In this document: in pieces, positions 1 to 9,272 of the stretch
Layout of the letters: each line of letters begins with the position of its first letter
Numbering within the stretch: the stretch's first letter is position 1
DNA from: Pelotomaculum isophthalicicum JI
GTDB lineage: Bacteria > Bacillota > Desulfotomaculia > Desulfotomaculales > Pelotomaculaceae
Length of the DNA stretch: 64,000 bases
Direction of reading: 5' to 3'
Assembly (NCBI RefSeq): GCF_029478095.1
Contig: NZ_JAKOAV010000004.1
Coordinates: 62,001-126,000, forward strand
Position numbers and translations under genes: made by a program
The notes under the pieces: model-generated
What the model saw: only the letters and a program-made list of their open reading frames with translations
Told to the model about the DNA's origin: nothing
Database searches by the model: none

Positions 1-22
1 CAATAAACCATTCATTCTACCG

Positions 23-162
23 CTGAATTCTTAATCCTGACCTTAAACTACTTACCACTAGCTACTATCCCCTTACTCCCGCATACTGACTTCTTGCACC
101 TGTCTTGTTGCTCCCGACTTCTTTCTACTGAATACTGAATACTGACTACTGTCTTCTATTTT
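23..162. repeat. Degenerate tandem heptanucleotide array
   Basis: About twenty 7-bp units stay in register, most built on CTGAATA, CTGACTA, CTGACTT or CTTACTC, with the best-conserved units at the right end (126-151). The array lies just downstream of the mpg stop codon. Related short arrays occur at 820, 11042, 14302-14394 and 55121. No coding potential is seen. It looks like a decayed short tandem repeat rather than a coding or regulatory element. Confidence 0.7.
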
Positions 163-758
163 TTTGATACAAACCGGTTGCCTTTCAGGTAAAATCTCAG
201 CGGCATGTCTGCTCCTTCGCGAATACCGACACGGGTTGTCATAACGATTGGCTCGTTTGTCTCTTGAGCTTTATGAATAAAAAGCGTTCCTCCGGTCAGA
301 TCCATGCCGTTATGGCTGCGTGTTATCCCCATGGCCTGCACTAGTTTTGCCGGGCCTCCGCATAGTTCCTCCAGCCTCTCCCGCTTTCTTCTTAAACGCA
401 TCAACTGCAGCCCTTCGACCGGCTCCAGCGCCCGGATCAAAACAGCCTCCCCTACACCTTCCGGTGCCGAAACCACATTAAAACAGTAATACATACCGTA
501 AATAAAATATACATAAGCATAACCCGGCGCCCCGAACATCACCCGGTTGCGGCGAGTAATGCCGCGTGAGGCGTGACAGGCAGGATCACCTTGAAGATAA
601 GCCTCTGTTTCAACAATTTTGCCGGCGGTGATTCCTTCCGGGGACATATGAACAAGCAGGCTACCTAGCAGTTCTCTGGCTACTGTAACAGTATCACGGT
701 CGTAAAAAGCGCGGGGAAGGCTCTCTTTTTTTGCGACTGTCTCAGAAGTATCTAACAT
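156..758 (-). CDS. mpg: DNA-3-methyladenine glycosylase (AAG/Mpg family)
   Basis: A base-excision repair enzyme that removes alkylated purines such as 3-methyladenine from DNA. The protein shows the AAG-family core: [10 protein letters not shown] near the N-terminus, the catalytic-region motif [17 protein letters not shown], then a [15 protein letters not shown] segment and [12 protein letters not shown]. The open frame runs on to a TTG at 797. The ATG at 758 gives about 200 residues, the usual family length, and starts just before the conserved fold, so I prefer it. It reads towards the window edge, and polX lies about 100 bp upstream. The identification is firm; the start is less certain because neither candidate has a strong ribosome binding site. 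Confidence 0.9.
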   Translation of the reverse strand: MLDTSETVAKKESLPRAFYDRDTVTVARELLGSLLVHMSPEGITAGKIVETEAYLQGDPACHASRGITRRNRVMFGAPGYAYVYFIYGMYYCFNVVSAPEGVGEAVLIRALEPVEGLQLMRLRRKRERLEELCGGPAKLVQAMGITRSHNGMDLTGGTLFIHKAQETNEPIVMTTRVGIREGADMPLRFYLKGNRFVSKK

Positions 759-819
759 TTTTAGGCACCAAATTTTTGTTTCATTAAAACATTTCAAGGC
801 CGATAAAAAATCTGTTATT

Positions 820-847
820 CTGACTCCTGAATTCTGACTCCTGAGTC
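820..847. repeat. Short heptanucleotide repeat (CTGACTC/CTGAATT)
   Basis: Four in-register heptads, CTGACTC CTGAATT CTGACTC CTGAGTC, between mpg and polX. Same family as the array at 23-162. Confidence 0.65.
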
Positions 848-856
848 TTTAATCAG

Positions 857-2578
857 CTACTTATTTTTTTCATCCAGGTACAGGAGCAGTTTTTCCAACG
901 GCATCGTGTTGACAATATCGCCGGCTTCCAGCCAAGCCCGGCGCGCCACCGCCACTCCATAAGGCATTTCGTCCATCCTTTTCAGGTCATGAGCATCTGT
1001 GTTTACGGCTATTTTAATACCTTTATCTTTGGCTAAGCGGGCGTTTATATCATTCAAATCCAGACGGTCCGGAGATGAGTTAATCTCTAATATCGTACCA
1101 CAAGCGGCGGCGGCATCCAATACTCTTTCAAGATTAAGAGCGTATTCATCCCGCCTCCCCAGCAAACGTCCGGTCACATGACCGATGATGTCGACATTTT
1201 TATTATTTATCGCCGAAATAATCCTGCCGGTCATCGTTTCGCGGTCCTGTCTAAAAGCGCTATGGACCGACGCCACTACTATGTCGGTTTCTTCAAGTAT
1301 TTCATCGGGACAATCCAAATCCCCCTTGGGAAGGATATCCACTTCCATACCCGTAAGAATTCTAAAATCCTCATTATTTTCACTAAATTTCTCATTCATC
1401 ATTCTTATCTCTCGGTGCTGTTTTTTTAGCTTTTCCAGAGAAAGCCCTTTTGCGATTTTAAGAGACTGCGAGTGGTCGGTAATAGCCAAATACTTATAGC
1501 CTTTTTCTTTGGCCCTTTTCACAACTTGCTCAATGGTAGCGACGCCGTCGCTCCAAGTAGTATGAATATGCAAGTCGCCTATTATATCACTCTGTTCCAC
1601 TAACTGCGGAAGTCTGTCATTAATAGCGGATTCAATTTCGCCCCGGTCTTCCCGGATTTCAGGAGGTATATAGGACATGCCCAGGGCAGCGTATATATCC
1701 CCTTCATCATGGACCGCATCGGTTCGCTCTATCACTGAATGAGCAAAATCCACACCTTTTGCGCCTAATATTTCTTGCAATCGAGACAGATGCTTTTTAC
1801 TTCCGGTGCTTTTATGCAGCGCCAGAAAGAACATCTCCTCCGGCACAATTTCCAATTCGACGTCAATACCCCACCAGGTATGAAATCTGGCACGGTTTTC
1901 AACTATTTTCGCCGCCTCTTTTATGCGTGGATGGCTTTTAACTGCATCAAAAACCATGCTTGCGTCTTCAGCCTCAACCACCAGGTCAATATCTCCCACT
2001 GTTTCTCTCCACCTGCGAATGCTGCCCCCAACTTCAACTCTAGTAACGCTGGAGATAATATTTAGGTATTCCGTCAGTTCCGCGGCCAGTTCTCTCGCCG
2101 TAGCCAGCAAAACGTTGCCGGACCGTCTTTTGATCATTTCCACATTCCTGATTATATCCATTTCCAGTTTAACACCCATCCCCGGCAGGCCGCGCACACG
2201 CTTGGCCAGGGCTGCCTCAGCAAGTTCTTCGGGGTTGGATATGTTCAGTTTTTCCAGGAGCATGCTGGCCCGCTTTGGCCCGATCCCAGGCAACGACATA
2301 ATTTCTATTACACCTTGAGGGACTTCCCGCAACAACTCCTCGTGCTTCTGCAGACGCCCCGTTAGTAGAATTTCCTCTATCTTTTTTGCGATATTTTTGC
2401 CTATCCCGGGTATTTTTTTCAAATCAACTTTTTTTTTGATTTCTTCAACAGGTTCATTAAGACCAGCCAGTACTTTTGCCGCGTTACGGTAGGCGCGGAT
2501 CTTGAAAAAATCATCCCCTCTAAATTCATGAAGCTCAGCCAATTCATAAAATATCCGGGCTATTTCAGCATTTCGCAA
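857..2578 (-). CDS. polX: DNA polymerase X family protein (Pol beta-like with PHP domain)
   Basis: A repair-type, gap-filling DNA polymerase of the bacterial PolX family. The N-terminal third holds helix-hairpin-helix motifs (PGIGKNIAKKIEE and LPGIGPKRASMLLEKL). The nucleotidyltransferase core follows, with GGSIRRWRE and the metal-binding GDIDLVVE. The C-terminal part is a PHP phosphoesterase domain opening with LHIHTTWSDG and carrying AITDHS and NTDAHD, which in this family gives 3'-5' exonuclease or AP-endonuclease activity. At about 573 residues the length is normal. The frame is open to an ATG at 2614, but that ATG sits in a palindrome with no ribosome binding site. The TTG at 2578 follows a GGGGCGG sequence and matches the usual family N-terminus (xRNxEIA), so I start there. 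Confidence 0.93.
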   Translation of the reverse strand: MRNAEIARIFYELAELHEFRGDDFFKIRAYRNAAKVLAGLNEPVEEIKKKVDLKKIPGIGKNIAKKIEEILLTGRLQKHEELLREVPQGVIEIMSLPGIGPKRASMLLEKLNISNPEELAEAALAKRVRGLPGMGVKLEMDIIRNVEMIKRRSGNVLLATARELAAELTEYLNIISSVTRVEVGGSIRRWRETVGDIDLVVEAEDASMVFDAVKSHPRIKEAAKIVENRARFHTWWGIDVELEIVPEEMFFLALHKSTGSKKHLSRLQEILGAKGVDFAHSVIERTDAVHDEGDIYAALGMSYIPPEIREDRGEIESAINDRLPQLVEQSDIIGDLHIHTTWSDGVATIEQVVKRAKEKGYKYLAITDHSQSLKIAKGLSLEKLKKQHREIRMMNEKFSENNEDFRILTGMEVDILPKGDLDCPDEILEETDIVVASVHSAFRQDRETMTGRIISAINNKNVDIIGHVTGRLLGRRDEYALNLERVLDAAAACGTILEINSSPDRLDLNDINARLAKDKGIKIAVNTDAHDLKRMDEMPYGVAVARRAWLEAGDIVNTMPLEKLLLYLDEKNK

Positions 2579-2607
2579 ACTAACCGCCCCGTTTCGGTAT
2601 AAGATAA

Positions 2608-2633
2608 AACTCATGAAGTAAACTTCATGAGTT
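2608..2633 (-). terminator. Perfect 12-bp-arm palindrome, probable terminator after zapA
   Basis: Arms at 2608-2619 and 2622-2633 are perfectly complementary (AACTCATGAAGT and its complement). Read on the minus strand the hairpin is followed by TTTTATCTTAT and lies between zapA and polX. Most likely an intrinsic terminator or attenuator; an operator is the alternative. Confidence 0.55.
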
Positions 2634-2643
2634 CAAGTGCGTT

Positions 2644-2904
2644 CTACTTTGATTCCGGTTCAAGCATTCGAACCATATTTTCATATTCTTCCCGGAGTTT
2701 AATTAATTCATCCGCCATGTTTAAGGCGGCAAGCATAGCTACTTGCGACTTGCTCAATTTTGGGTTGCGTTCAGTCAACTGCTTCATTTTATGGTTGACA
2801 TACTGGGCAACCTTCAACATCTGTGCCGGGGAACTATCGCCTTTGAGTGTATAATACTCACCGAAGATTTCAACTTCAACCCGGAACTCCCGCTCCTCCG
2901 ACAT
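2644..2904 (-). CDS. zapA: Cell division protein ZapA
   Basis: A small FtsZ-associated protein that bundles FtsZ filaments and helps assemble the Z ring. The 86-residue length, the N-terminal beta region (FRVEVEIFGEYYTLKGD) and the helical C-terminal half (VAMLAALNMADELIKLREEYE) fit short Gram-positive ZapA. The start is an ATG with GGGGGAG upstream. It sits downstream of pheT, a common arrangement (pheT-zapA-polX) in this group, and is followed by a perfect palindrome. Confidence 0.88.
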   Translation of the reverse strand: MSEEREFRVEVEIFGEYYTLKGDSSPAQMLKVAQYVNHKMKQLTERNPKLSKSQVAMLAALNMADELIKLREEYENMVRMLEPESK

Positions 2905-3013
2905 AAAACTCCCCCAGGTGTTTCTCGAATTTAAATAATAGTTATTTCGTCATGTTGCTACATTTTCCTTCACCATAAAAAATTTTTCTGATTTTTGCAG
3001 ATTATGCCGCTTT

Positions 3014-5434
3014 TCAACCTCTTAGCTGCGCTCCAAAACGGTTGGATAACTCTGTGGCAATGGCATCAGTTGCTTCACTAACTTCCGCGTCAGTGAGGGT
3101 ACGGTCCGCAGCCTGAAATTTCAGCGAGAAGGCCATGCTCTGATAACCCTGGGGAACTTGCTCACCCTGGTAAATATCAAACAACGAAACAGATATAAGC
3201 AGTTCTCCACCGGTTTTTCGGATTGTTTCCAGGATATCACCGGTACGGTTTTCTCTTTTCAGCACAATCGCCAAATCCCGTTCGACACCGGGGAATTTCG
3301 GCAGCGGTTTGTATACTTTCGGCTGTCCTGAAACAGCATATAATTTTTCAAAATCAATTTCAAAGGCCACGACTCTCTCAGGCAACTCATATTTCTCCAG
3401 CACATCCGGGTGCAGTTCACCGATAACGCCAATTTTGCGCCCACCCGCATCCAATGCCGCCGTCCTGCCGGGGTGGAAACTTGGATTGTTGTTTTCCGGA
3501 TAGAAATTGACAACCTCTGTTCCAAAATCACTAAAAATACTTTCCAGCACACCTTTCAAGAAATAGAAGTCATACTCCTGTGACTGCATCTTCCAATTCC
3601 CGGGCGCTTTTCCCATGGCCACAGCCGCAAGGGCAGGCCGTTCTTCCGGGGGATGGTTGTCACCCCCAGGCAAAAATACCGTGCCAAGTTCAAAAATAGC
3701 GCCATCTTGCACCCTGCGGTTGAAATTTCTAGATAGCACCTCCAGCAACCCGGGGAGCATCATCGTACGCATTACTGAATGTTCTTCACTGAGTGGGTTC
3801 TGTATTTTTACAGTATTCCTGAACGGGCTGTCCGCAGGCAGGTTCATCAGATCAAAAACCCGCGGGTTGGTAAAACTATATGTGACCACCTCATAAAAAC
3901 CGGCGCCGGCCAGGGCATCGGCAATCAACGTCTTGAAAGACTGTTCCCGTGTTTTAGCCCCATGGCTGGAAGATCCGAACGGCAAGGTGGCGGGTATCTG
4001 GTGATAACCGTGAATCCTGGCTACTTCTTCAATAAGGTCTTCCTCTATGCTCACATCAACCCGGTAAGTCGGTACGGTAACCAGCAGGTCCTCGCCCGCA
4101 TCCTGTACATTAAAATGAAGCCTGGACAGGATATCAGACGCCTTTTCCTTTGGTATATCCAGTCCAAGAACATATGCTGCGCGTTTTGGCCTGAACATAA
4201 CCGTTTTTTCGTTTGCCGGTGAGATATAGTTGTCAACGACACCGGTCACAACTTCGCCCGCGTCCATATCATAAATAAGCTGTGCGGCCCGGTTAATCGC
4301 CATTAGACAACCGCCGAGATCGATTCCTTTTTCAAAACGCAGGGATGCCTCGGAGCGCAAGCCAAGCGCTTTTGAAGTCCGCCTGATGCTTACCGGATTG
4401 AAATAAGCCGACTCAAGCAATATCGAAGTTGTTTGATCTGTCACTTCTGTGGACAATCCGCCCATAACTCCCGCGACCGCGACCGGCCCGGACGGGTCGG
4501 TGATAACCAGCATATCCTTATTTAATTTCCGCAAAACATCGTCCAGAGAAACCATCTCCTCGTCCTCTCTGGCCCTGCGGACGATTATATGATGGTCGAC
4601 AAGTTTATCGTAATCAAAAGCATGCAAGGGCTGGCCCATTTCCAGCATGACATAGTTGGTAACGTCAACAATGTTACTAATCGGCCTCATTCCGGCGGCG
4701 CGCAAGCGCGACTGCATCCACAACGGTGAACGGCCCACACGGACATTTTTAATTAAACGCGCAACGTAACGCCGGCATAAATCGGGTTCGTCTATATCTA
4801 CCCGGACCTGTCCGCCGATATTTTCCCCTGCCTCCGGGAAAGACGGTTCAACCGGCCGGAACGGACGTCCAAGCAACGCAGCCACTTCACGCGCCACTCC
4901 GATAACTGACAGGCAGTCACCGCGGTTTGGCGTCAGGTCAAGCTCCAGGATGAAATCATTCAGACCCAATATTTCTTTTGCGTCACGGCCAAGTGGAGTT
5001 CCCGGCGGCAAGATCATGATTCCATGGGCCTGATCAGCCGGCATTGTTTTGGCGTCAATTCCCAACTCCTGGCCTGAGCACATCATCCCACGGGACTCCA
5101 CTCCTCTGAGTTTAGCCCGCTTAATCACAAATCCCCCCGCCAATTTGGCCCCTTCCAGGGCTACCGGTATGACATCGCCTTCCTTGACATTTGTAGCCGC
5201 TGTAATTATTTGCAGTTTTTCTTCACCAGTATTCACAGTGGTGATAACCAGCTTATCAGCATTGGGATGAGGGCTGATTGTTTCAATTCGACCTGTTACC
5301 ACCCCGGAAATATCCTTGCCCAATTCGGTTACACTTTCCACAGCAATACCCGCGAGAGTTAGACGCTCGGCAAGTTCTTGCGGCGGCAGATCAAGATCGA
5401 CAAAATCCTGCAACCAATTATAAGATATGTACAC
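3014..5434 (-). CDS. pheT: Phenylalanyl-tRNA synthetase beta subunit
   Basis: The larger subunit of the alpha2-beta2 phenylalanyl-tRNA synthetase, which charges tRNA-Phe. At 806 residues it is full length. In order: an N-terminal EMAP-like tRNA-binding domain (PHPNADKLVITTVN to roughly residue 150), the B3/B4 editing region, the B5 domain (GLRSEASLRFEKGID precedes it), a catalytic-like core, and the C-terminal anticodon-binding FDX-ACB domain (PLPKFPGVERDLAIVL onward). Translation starts at GTG, placed by an AGGAGG sequence eight bases upstream. The gap to pheS is 59 bp, so the two genes are one transcription unit under the T-box leader upstream of pheS. Confidence 0.96.
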   Translation of the reverse strand: MYISYNWLQDFVDLDLPPQELAERLTLAGIAVESVTELGKDISGVVTGRIETISPHPNADKLVITTVNTGEEKLQIITAATNVKEGDVIPVALEGAKLAGGFVIKRAKLRGVESRGMMCSGQELGIDAKTMPADQAHGIMILPPGTPLGRDAKEILGLNDFILELDLTPNRGDCLSVIGVAREVAALLGRPFRPVEPSFPEAGENIGGQVRVDIDEPDLCRRYVARLIKNVRVGRSPLWMQSRLRAAGMRPISNIVDVTNYVMLEMGQPLHAFDYDKLVDHHIIVRRAREDEEMVSLDDVLRKLNKDMLVITDPSGPVAVAGVMGGLSTEVTDQTTSILLESAYFNPVSIRRTSKALGLRSEASLRFEKGIDLGGCLMAINRAAQLIYDMDAGEVVTGVVDNYISPANEKTVMFRPKRAAYVLGLDIPKEKASDILSRLHFNVQDAGEDLLVTVPTYRVDVSIEEDLIEEVARIHGYHQIPATLPFGSSSHGAKTREQSFKTLIADALAGAGFYEVVTYSFTNPRVFDLMNLPADSPFRNTVKIQNPLSEEHSVMRTMMLPGLLEVLSRNFNRRVQDGAIFELGTVFLPGGDNHPPEERPALAAVAMGKAPGNWKMQSQEYDFYFLKGVLESIFSDFGTEVVNFYPENNNPSFHPGRTAALDAGGRKIGVIGELHPDVLEKYELPERVVAFEIDFEKLYAVSGQPKVYKPLPKFPGVERDLAIVLKRENRTGDILETIRKTGGELLISVSLFDIYQGEQVPQGYQSMAFSLKFQAADRTLTDAEVSEATDAIATELSNRFGAQLRG

Positions 5435-5493
5435 GGTGTATACCTCCTGAATCGGTCTTTATAAAAACTTAATTACTACGTATATAGAGTTAA

Positions 5494-6516
5494 TTAAAAC
5501 TGCCGTAAAAACCGCAAGTCGTTTTCGAATAAAATCCGTAAGTCATCAATGCCATATTTGAGCATGGTAATTCGCTCCACACCAAGTCCAAAGGCGAAGC
5601 CGGTGACCTCTTCCGAATTGTAGCCGGAAACTTCCAACACCCGCGGATGCACCATACCGCTGCCCAGGATCTCCAGCCAGCCTGTGTGCGAACAAACCCG
5701 GCACCCCTTACCGCCGCACATAACGCAGGAAATATCAACTTCCGCGCTGGGTTCGGTAAAAGGAAAATAACTGGGTCGGAAACGTGTTTTGGTTTTTGGC
5801 CCAAAGATTTCCCTCATAAAAAGGTCTAGCGTCCCCTTAAGATCACTGAAGGTAATCCTGCGGTCAATAGCCAGACCTTCCACTTGGCTAAACATGGGTG
5901 AATGAGTAGCGTCATCGTCACGCCGGTAGACCTTGCCGGGAGATATGACTTTCACCGGCAAATTTGGCGCTGTTTTTTCCATGGTGCGCACTTGTACTGA
6001 CGAGGTCTGAGTGCGTAATAATGTGTCGCTGCTGATAAAGAAAGTATCCTGCATGTCCCGCGCCGGGTGATCTTTGGGCAAATTAAGCGCCTCAAAGTTA
6101 TAATAATCAGTTTCTATTTCCGGCCCTTCAGCGATGTTATATCCCAACCCCAAAAAAAACTTCTGGATCTCTTCCGTCACGATGGAAAGGGGGTGCTTGC
6201 CGCCACGCAGTACCGGCGAGCCGGGGAGTGTTACATCAATCCCCTCATCTTTCAAACGTAGCTCCTTGGCCAGTTTTTTCAGGGCAGAGGTCCTCGTAGC
6301 CAATTCTTTTTCTATGGAAGCCCTTACTTCGTTGGCAATCTGGCCGATAAGCGGCCTTTCCGCCGCGCTCAGCGCTCCCATACCCCGCATTACCTGGGTT
6401 AGCTCACCCTTTTTACCTAAATATTTCACCCTTAGATCATTCAAATCTTCAAGAGTGCAGGCACTCGACAGGTCCTGGAGAGCGTCCGCGCCAATCCGCC
6501 GTAGCTTCTCTTCCAT
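5494..6516 (-). CDS. pheS: Phenylalanyl-tRNA synthetase alpha subunit
   Basis: The catalytic subunit of phenylalanyl-tRNA synthetase, a class II aminoacyl-tRNA synthetase. The N-terminal coiled coil is followed by the class II core with motif 2-type residues ([12 protein letters not shown]), the [16 protein letters not shown] stretch, and the motif 3 region [18 protein letters not shown] at the C-terminus. The open frame extends 40 codons upstream into the leader. The ATG at 6516 has AAAGGAGG directly upstream and yields 340 residues, the normal length, so it is the true start. Expression is controlled by the T-box leader just upstream. Confidence 0.96.
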   Translation of the reverse strand: MEEKLRRIGADALQDLSSACTLEDLNDLRVKYLGKKGELTQVMRGMGALSAAERPLIGQIANEVRASIEKELATRTSALKKLAKELRLKDEGIDVTLPGSPVLRGGKHPLSIVTEEIQKFFLGLGYNIAEGPEIETDYYNFEALNLPKDHPARDMQDTFFISSDTLLRTQTSSVQVRTMEKTAPNLPVKVISPGKVYRRDDDATHSPMFSQVEGLAIDRRITFSDLKGTLDLFMREIFGPKTKTRFRPSYFPFTEPSAEVDISCVMCGGKGCRVCSHTGWLEILGSGMVHPRVLEVSGYNSEEVTGFAFGLGVERITMLKYGIDDLRILFENDLRFLRQF

Positions 6517-6590
6517 CAAATCAACCTCCTTTAGCGCATTATACAATAATTGCATAAAAATAAAAAATCGCCTATAGCGACTCTCAATAA

Positions 6591-6840
6591 TAAAAAAACC
6601 GTCCTCCAGGGACGGACCGTTTTCCGAGATAACCACCCTATCAGGTACGGGGCAGAATAAAACCCGATACTATCTTCCATATAACGGTGGAAGTTCCGGC
6701 GGCACCTACTGATTGACACGTTCAGTTGCAGTTCCGGGGTGAATTTCAATGAACATTATTCTAGGCGGGCTTTCAGTCTACTGACCCACCCTCCCTGAAG
6801 AACATAGCACATCTACTTATCCCCTTCATCACCATTTTTT
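6591..6840 (-). promoter_or_regulatory. T-box riboswitch leader of pheST (Phe specifier)
   Basis: The untranslated leader of pheS has the T-box elements in order on the minus strand. A GGGG (6824-6821) and AAGTA (6818-6814) form the 5' side of the specifier loop. GAAATTCA followed by CCCC forms the 3' side and places a TTC codon (6743-6741), which reads Phe. The T-box sequence AGGGTGG comes near 6640, followed by a terminator with 6-bp arms CCGTCC/GGACGG (6615-6610 and 6604-6599) and seven Ts. Uncharged tRNA-Phe should stabilise the antiterminator and switch the operon on. Family assignment rests on these motifs, not on a covariance search. Confidence 0.9.
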
Positions 6841-6993
6841 GTTTAATTTATAAAACTAATGTATTGCCAGCCTCCTGTAAAGCATGTAAGCCCTGACTGA
6901 ACCTGTTGCCTCGAACAGCCTCCAAAAAAATTCGGCGGTTAAAAGCATTTAACCACAACCTTTCCTCAATTTTTTGGGGACCTTTCTTTAGTC

Positions 6994-7022
6994 ATTATAC
7001 CATACGCCAAAATTGATGACAA
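6994..7022 (-). promoter_or_regulatory. Sigma-A-type promoter of the pheST operon
   Basis: Minus strand: -35 TTGTCA (7022-7017), 17-bp spacer, -10 TATAAT (6999-6994). It lies about 150 bp upstream of the first T-box element and is the likely start of the pheST leader. Between it and the T-box I see only the remainder of the leader. Confidence 0.75.
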
Positions 7023-7056
7023 GAAAGTTTGCAATCAAAAATGTCTGAATTATTTA

Positions 7057-7860
7057 TTAACTATTTACTGAGTTGCGTTGGCGCACAGCTTCGTACAGCA
7101 GTATGGCTGTCGATATCGCAACATTTAAAGATTCAGCGCGGCCCGGCATCGGGATATGAACGCGTTCAAACACAGCGGACATAACATTTCCCCCGGGACC
7201 CCTGGGTTCACTGCCGACAACCAAGGCGCAAGATTCAGTCAAATTACTTTCAAATATAACCTTGCCGCCGTGTGGCATACCGGCAACAAGTTTGATGCCA
7301 TGACGATTAAAAAATGTTTCCACTTCATCAAACGCACTGTTACGAATAACCGGAATATGAAAAATTGAGCCCATGGTTGCCCGCAACGCTTTCGGGTTGA
7401 ATATATCGGCAGTTCCTTTCAGAAGAATAACGCCATCCGCGCCTGCCGCGTCAGCCGAACGCACAATGGTACCCAGATTTCCCGGATCCGCAACCCCGTC
7501 AACCAGCACCAGCAGCCAGGGTCTCACTCCCGCATGCAGGTCATTCAGCTTATACCACCGCCACTTTACAACAGCCAAAATGCCCTGTGGGGTGACAGTA
7601 TCAGCTAACTCTTCAAAAAGTGACTCTTCCACCTCCAAGACAGATATGCCTCTAACCGACGCAGCTTCCAGCAATGCCTGTCCACGGGCATTACACATTG
7701 CCTTCTCGCAATAAACTAGCATTTCCACGGAAAAGGATGATTCCAAAGCTTCTTCCACAAAACGCGTACCTTCGACCAGAAACTTTCCTTCTAAATCCCT
7801 GAAGCGGCGAGTTGCAAGGCGGCGCAAGTATTTTATGCGGGGATTTTGTCTGCTTATCAA
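7057..7860 (-). CDS. TrmH/SpoU family RNA 2'-O-ribose methyltransferase
   Basis: A SAM-dependent SPOUT methyltransferase that methylates ribose 2'-OH in rRNA or tRNA (RlmB/TrmH group). The N-terminal substrate-binding domain starts NPRIKYLRRL and carries FLVEGTRFVEEAL. The C-terminal SPOUT knot shows the family motifs DPGNLGTIVRSADAAG, NPKALRATMGS, VGSEPRGPGG and IPMPGRAESLNVAIS. Length is 267 residues. The start is TTG, 12 bp after the stop of the ktrA-like gene, so the two are probably co-transcribed. The exact target nucleotide cannot be told from sequence; the common pairing of this gene with pheST fits the Bacillus ysgA arrangement. Confidence 0.88.
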   Translation of the reverse strand: MISRQNPRIKYLRRLATRRFRDLEGKFLVEGTRFVEEALESSFSVEMLVYCEKAMCNARGQALLEAASVRGISVLEVEESLFEELADTVTPQGILAVVKWRWYKLNDLHAGVRPWLLVLVDGVADPGNLGTIVRSADAAGADGVILLKGTADIFNPKALRATMGSIFHIPVIRNSAFDEVETFFNRHGIKLVAGMPHGGKVIFESNLTESCALVVGSEPRGPGGNVMSAVFERVHIPMPGRAESLNVAISTAILLYEAVRQRNSVNS

Positions 7861-7871
7861 CCTATGGTAAC

Positions 7872-8519
7872 CTACCTCTCCTCCAAATCCCTGAGTTTTG
7901 CCGCCCGGCCCACCACTACTAGGACATCTCCAGATTTGATCACCTGTTTGGCTCCGGGGGAGATAATTACTTCATTACCGCGCCTGATTGCCAGCACAGT
8001 AACCCCGTGTTTCATCCTGACATCTGCCTCTTCCAGAGTTTTTCCGGCAAATTCTTCCGGCGTTATCAGTTCAACGATGCTATAATCCGAAGAAAGATTT
8101 ATCTGGTCAAGAATATTCTTGGAAACCAAAGCGTGAGCCACCCTGACCCCCATATCACGCTCAGGGAAGACCACATTATCGGCTCCGATTCTTTCCAGAA
8201 CTTTTCCGTGCAGTTCTGTAACCGCTTTTGCCACAACTCTTTTTACACCCATGTCTTTAAGCATCACCGTTACCAGTATGTTTGACTGAATATCCTGTCC
8301 AATCGCCACAATCACCACATCAAAGTTGCGTATACCTAACGCCTTTAAAGCCTGTTCATCCATTGCGTCTACTTGGACGGCATGGGTTACGCTATCTTTA
8401 ATATCATTTACTTTTTCTTCGTTAGTATCAACCGCCAGGACATCATAACCCATTTTGGCCAGAGTCAGCGCGACACTTCTGCCGAATCGCCCCAGTCCAA
8501 TCACTGCCAACTGTTTCAT
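7872..8519 (-). CDS. Potassium channel regulatory subunit, TrkA/KtrA family
   Basis: A cytoplasmic RCK protein that gates a KtrB/TrkH-type K+ channel in response to bound nucleotide. The first 140 residues form a Rossmann RCK-N domain: VIGLGRFGRSVALTL gives the GxGxxG loop and AVDTNEEKV the acidic residue at the end of beta-2. Residues from about 140 on are the TrkA-C domain (ELITPEEFAGKTLEE to the end). The start ATG at 8519 has GGAAGGAAAT upstream; the frame is open further up but has no conserved sequence there. No KtrB membrane partner is encoded next to it. Confidence 0.9.
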   Translation of the reverse strand: MKQLAVIGLGRFGRSVALTLAKMGYDVLAVDTNEEKVNDIKDSVTHAVQVDAMDEQALKALGIRNFDVVIVAIGQDIQSNILVTVMLKDMGVKRVVAKAVTELHGKVLERIGADNVVFPERDMGVRVAHALVSKNILDQINLSSDYSIVELITPEEFAGKTLEEADVRMKHGVTVLAIRRGNEVIISPGAKQVIKSGDVLVVVGRAAKLRDLEER

Positions 8520-8612
8520 ATTTCCTTCCTTCTTCCCTCTACATATAAAAATATCACAAGCTTCCACTGCCCTTTTTTAAACCTGAGCATATTCCAAAGC
8601 ACTTTATTTTTT

Positions 8613-8646
8613 TAAAAAAACATGATAATAGTTATCATGTTTTTTG
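8613..8646 (-). terminator. Intrinsic terminator after the infC-rpmI-rplT operon
   Basis: Perfect 9-bp stem ACATGATAA/TTATCATGT (8620-8628 and 8632-8640) with a 3-nt loop and T-runs on both sides, so it can act in both directions. It lies 29 bp past the rplT stop. Confidence 0.85.
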
Positions 8647-8668
8647 TCATTATTAAATTATAATATCC

Positions 8669-9022
8669 TTAGAGTTTGGCTTTGGCCATCTCAACCAGAC
8701 GGCCAAAGGATTGTGAGTCGTTAATTGCCATTTCCGCCAGTAACTTTCTGTTGATTTCAATACCCGCCAGTTTGAGACCGTTCATCAGGCGGCTGTATGA
8801 GATTCCGTTCATCCTGGCGGCCGCGTTGATCCTTGCTATCCAAAGCTTTCTAAAATCACGCTTTCTTGCTTTCCGGTCGCGATAGGCATAAACCAGCGAC
8901 TTCATCACTTGCTGGTTGGCAACCCTGTAAAGTTTGCTTTTTGAACCCCGGTAACCTTTGGCTAATTTTAATACTTTCTTATGTCTTCTATGTGAAACCA
9001 CACTGCTTTTAGCCCGTGGCAT
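8669..9022 (-). CDS. rplT: 50S ribosomal protein L20
   Basis: A 23S rRNA-binding protein needed early in assembly of the large ribosomal subunit; in Firmicutes it also represses its own operon by binding the leader. The 117-residue length and the [20 protein letters not shown] and [20 protein letters not shown] segments are diagnostic. It is the last gene of infC-rpmI-rplT, 42 bp after rpmI, and is followed by a strong terminator. Confidence 0.97.
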   Translation of the reverse strand: MPRAKSSVVSHRRHKKVLKLAKGYRGSKSKLYRVANQQVMKSLVYAYRDRKARKRDFRKLWIARINAAARMNGISYSRLMNGLKLAGIEINRKLLAEMAINDSQSFGRLVEMAKAKL

Positions 9023-9064
9023 GTGAAATTCCTCCTTTATATGACCGAATCGATACAGGTATTG

Positions 9065-9256
9065 TTAGGGAATCAGCCTTTTCAGGCGACCGGCGTCGAC
9101 AGCGCTGACAACAATTGCCTTGCGTAGGTTGCGTTTTCTTTTGGCGCTCTTTTTGCCAAGGATATGGCTATGAAAAGAATGGGAACCTTTAAACTCCCCG
9201 GTAGCCGTTTTTTTAAATCTTTTTGCCGCCCCACGGTGTGTTTTTATTTTAGGCAA
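9065..9256 (-). CDS. rpmI: 50S ribosomal protein L35
   Basis: A small, very basic large-subunit protein of 63 residues. [20 protein letters not shown] at the N-terminus and [11 protein letters not shown] are the standard L35 signatures. It lies between infC (16 bp gap) and rplT in the conserved order. Confidence 0.97.
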   Translation of the reverse strand: MPKIKTHRGAAKRFKKTATGEFKGSHSFHSHILGKKSAKRKRNLRKAIVVSAVDAGRLKRLIP

Positions 9257-9272
9257 TTCGATACACTCCTTC

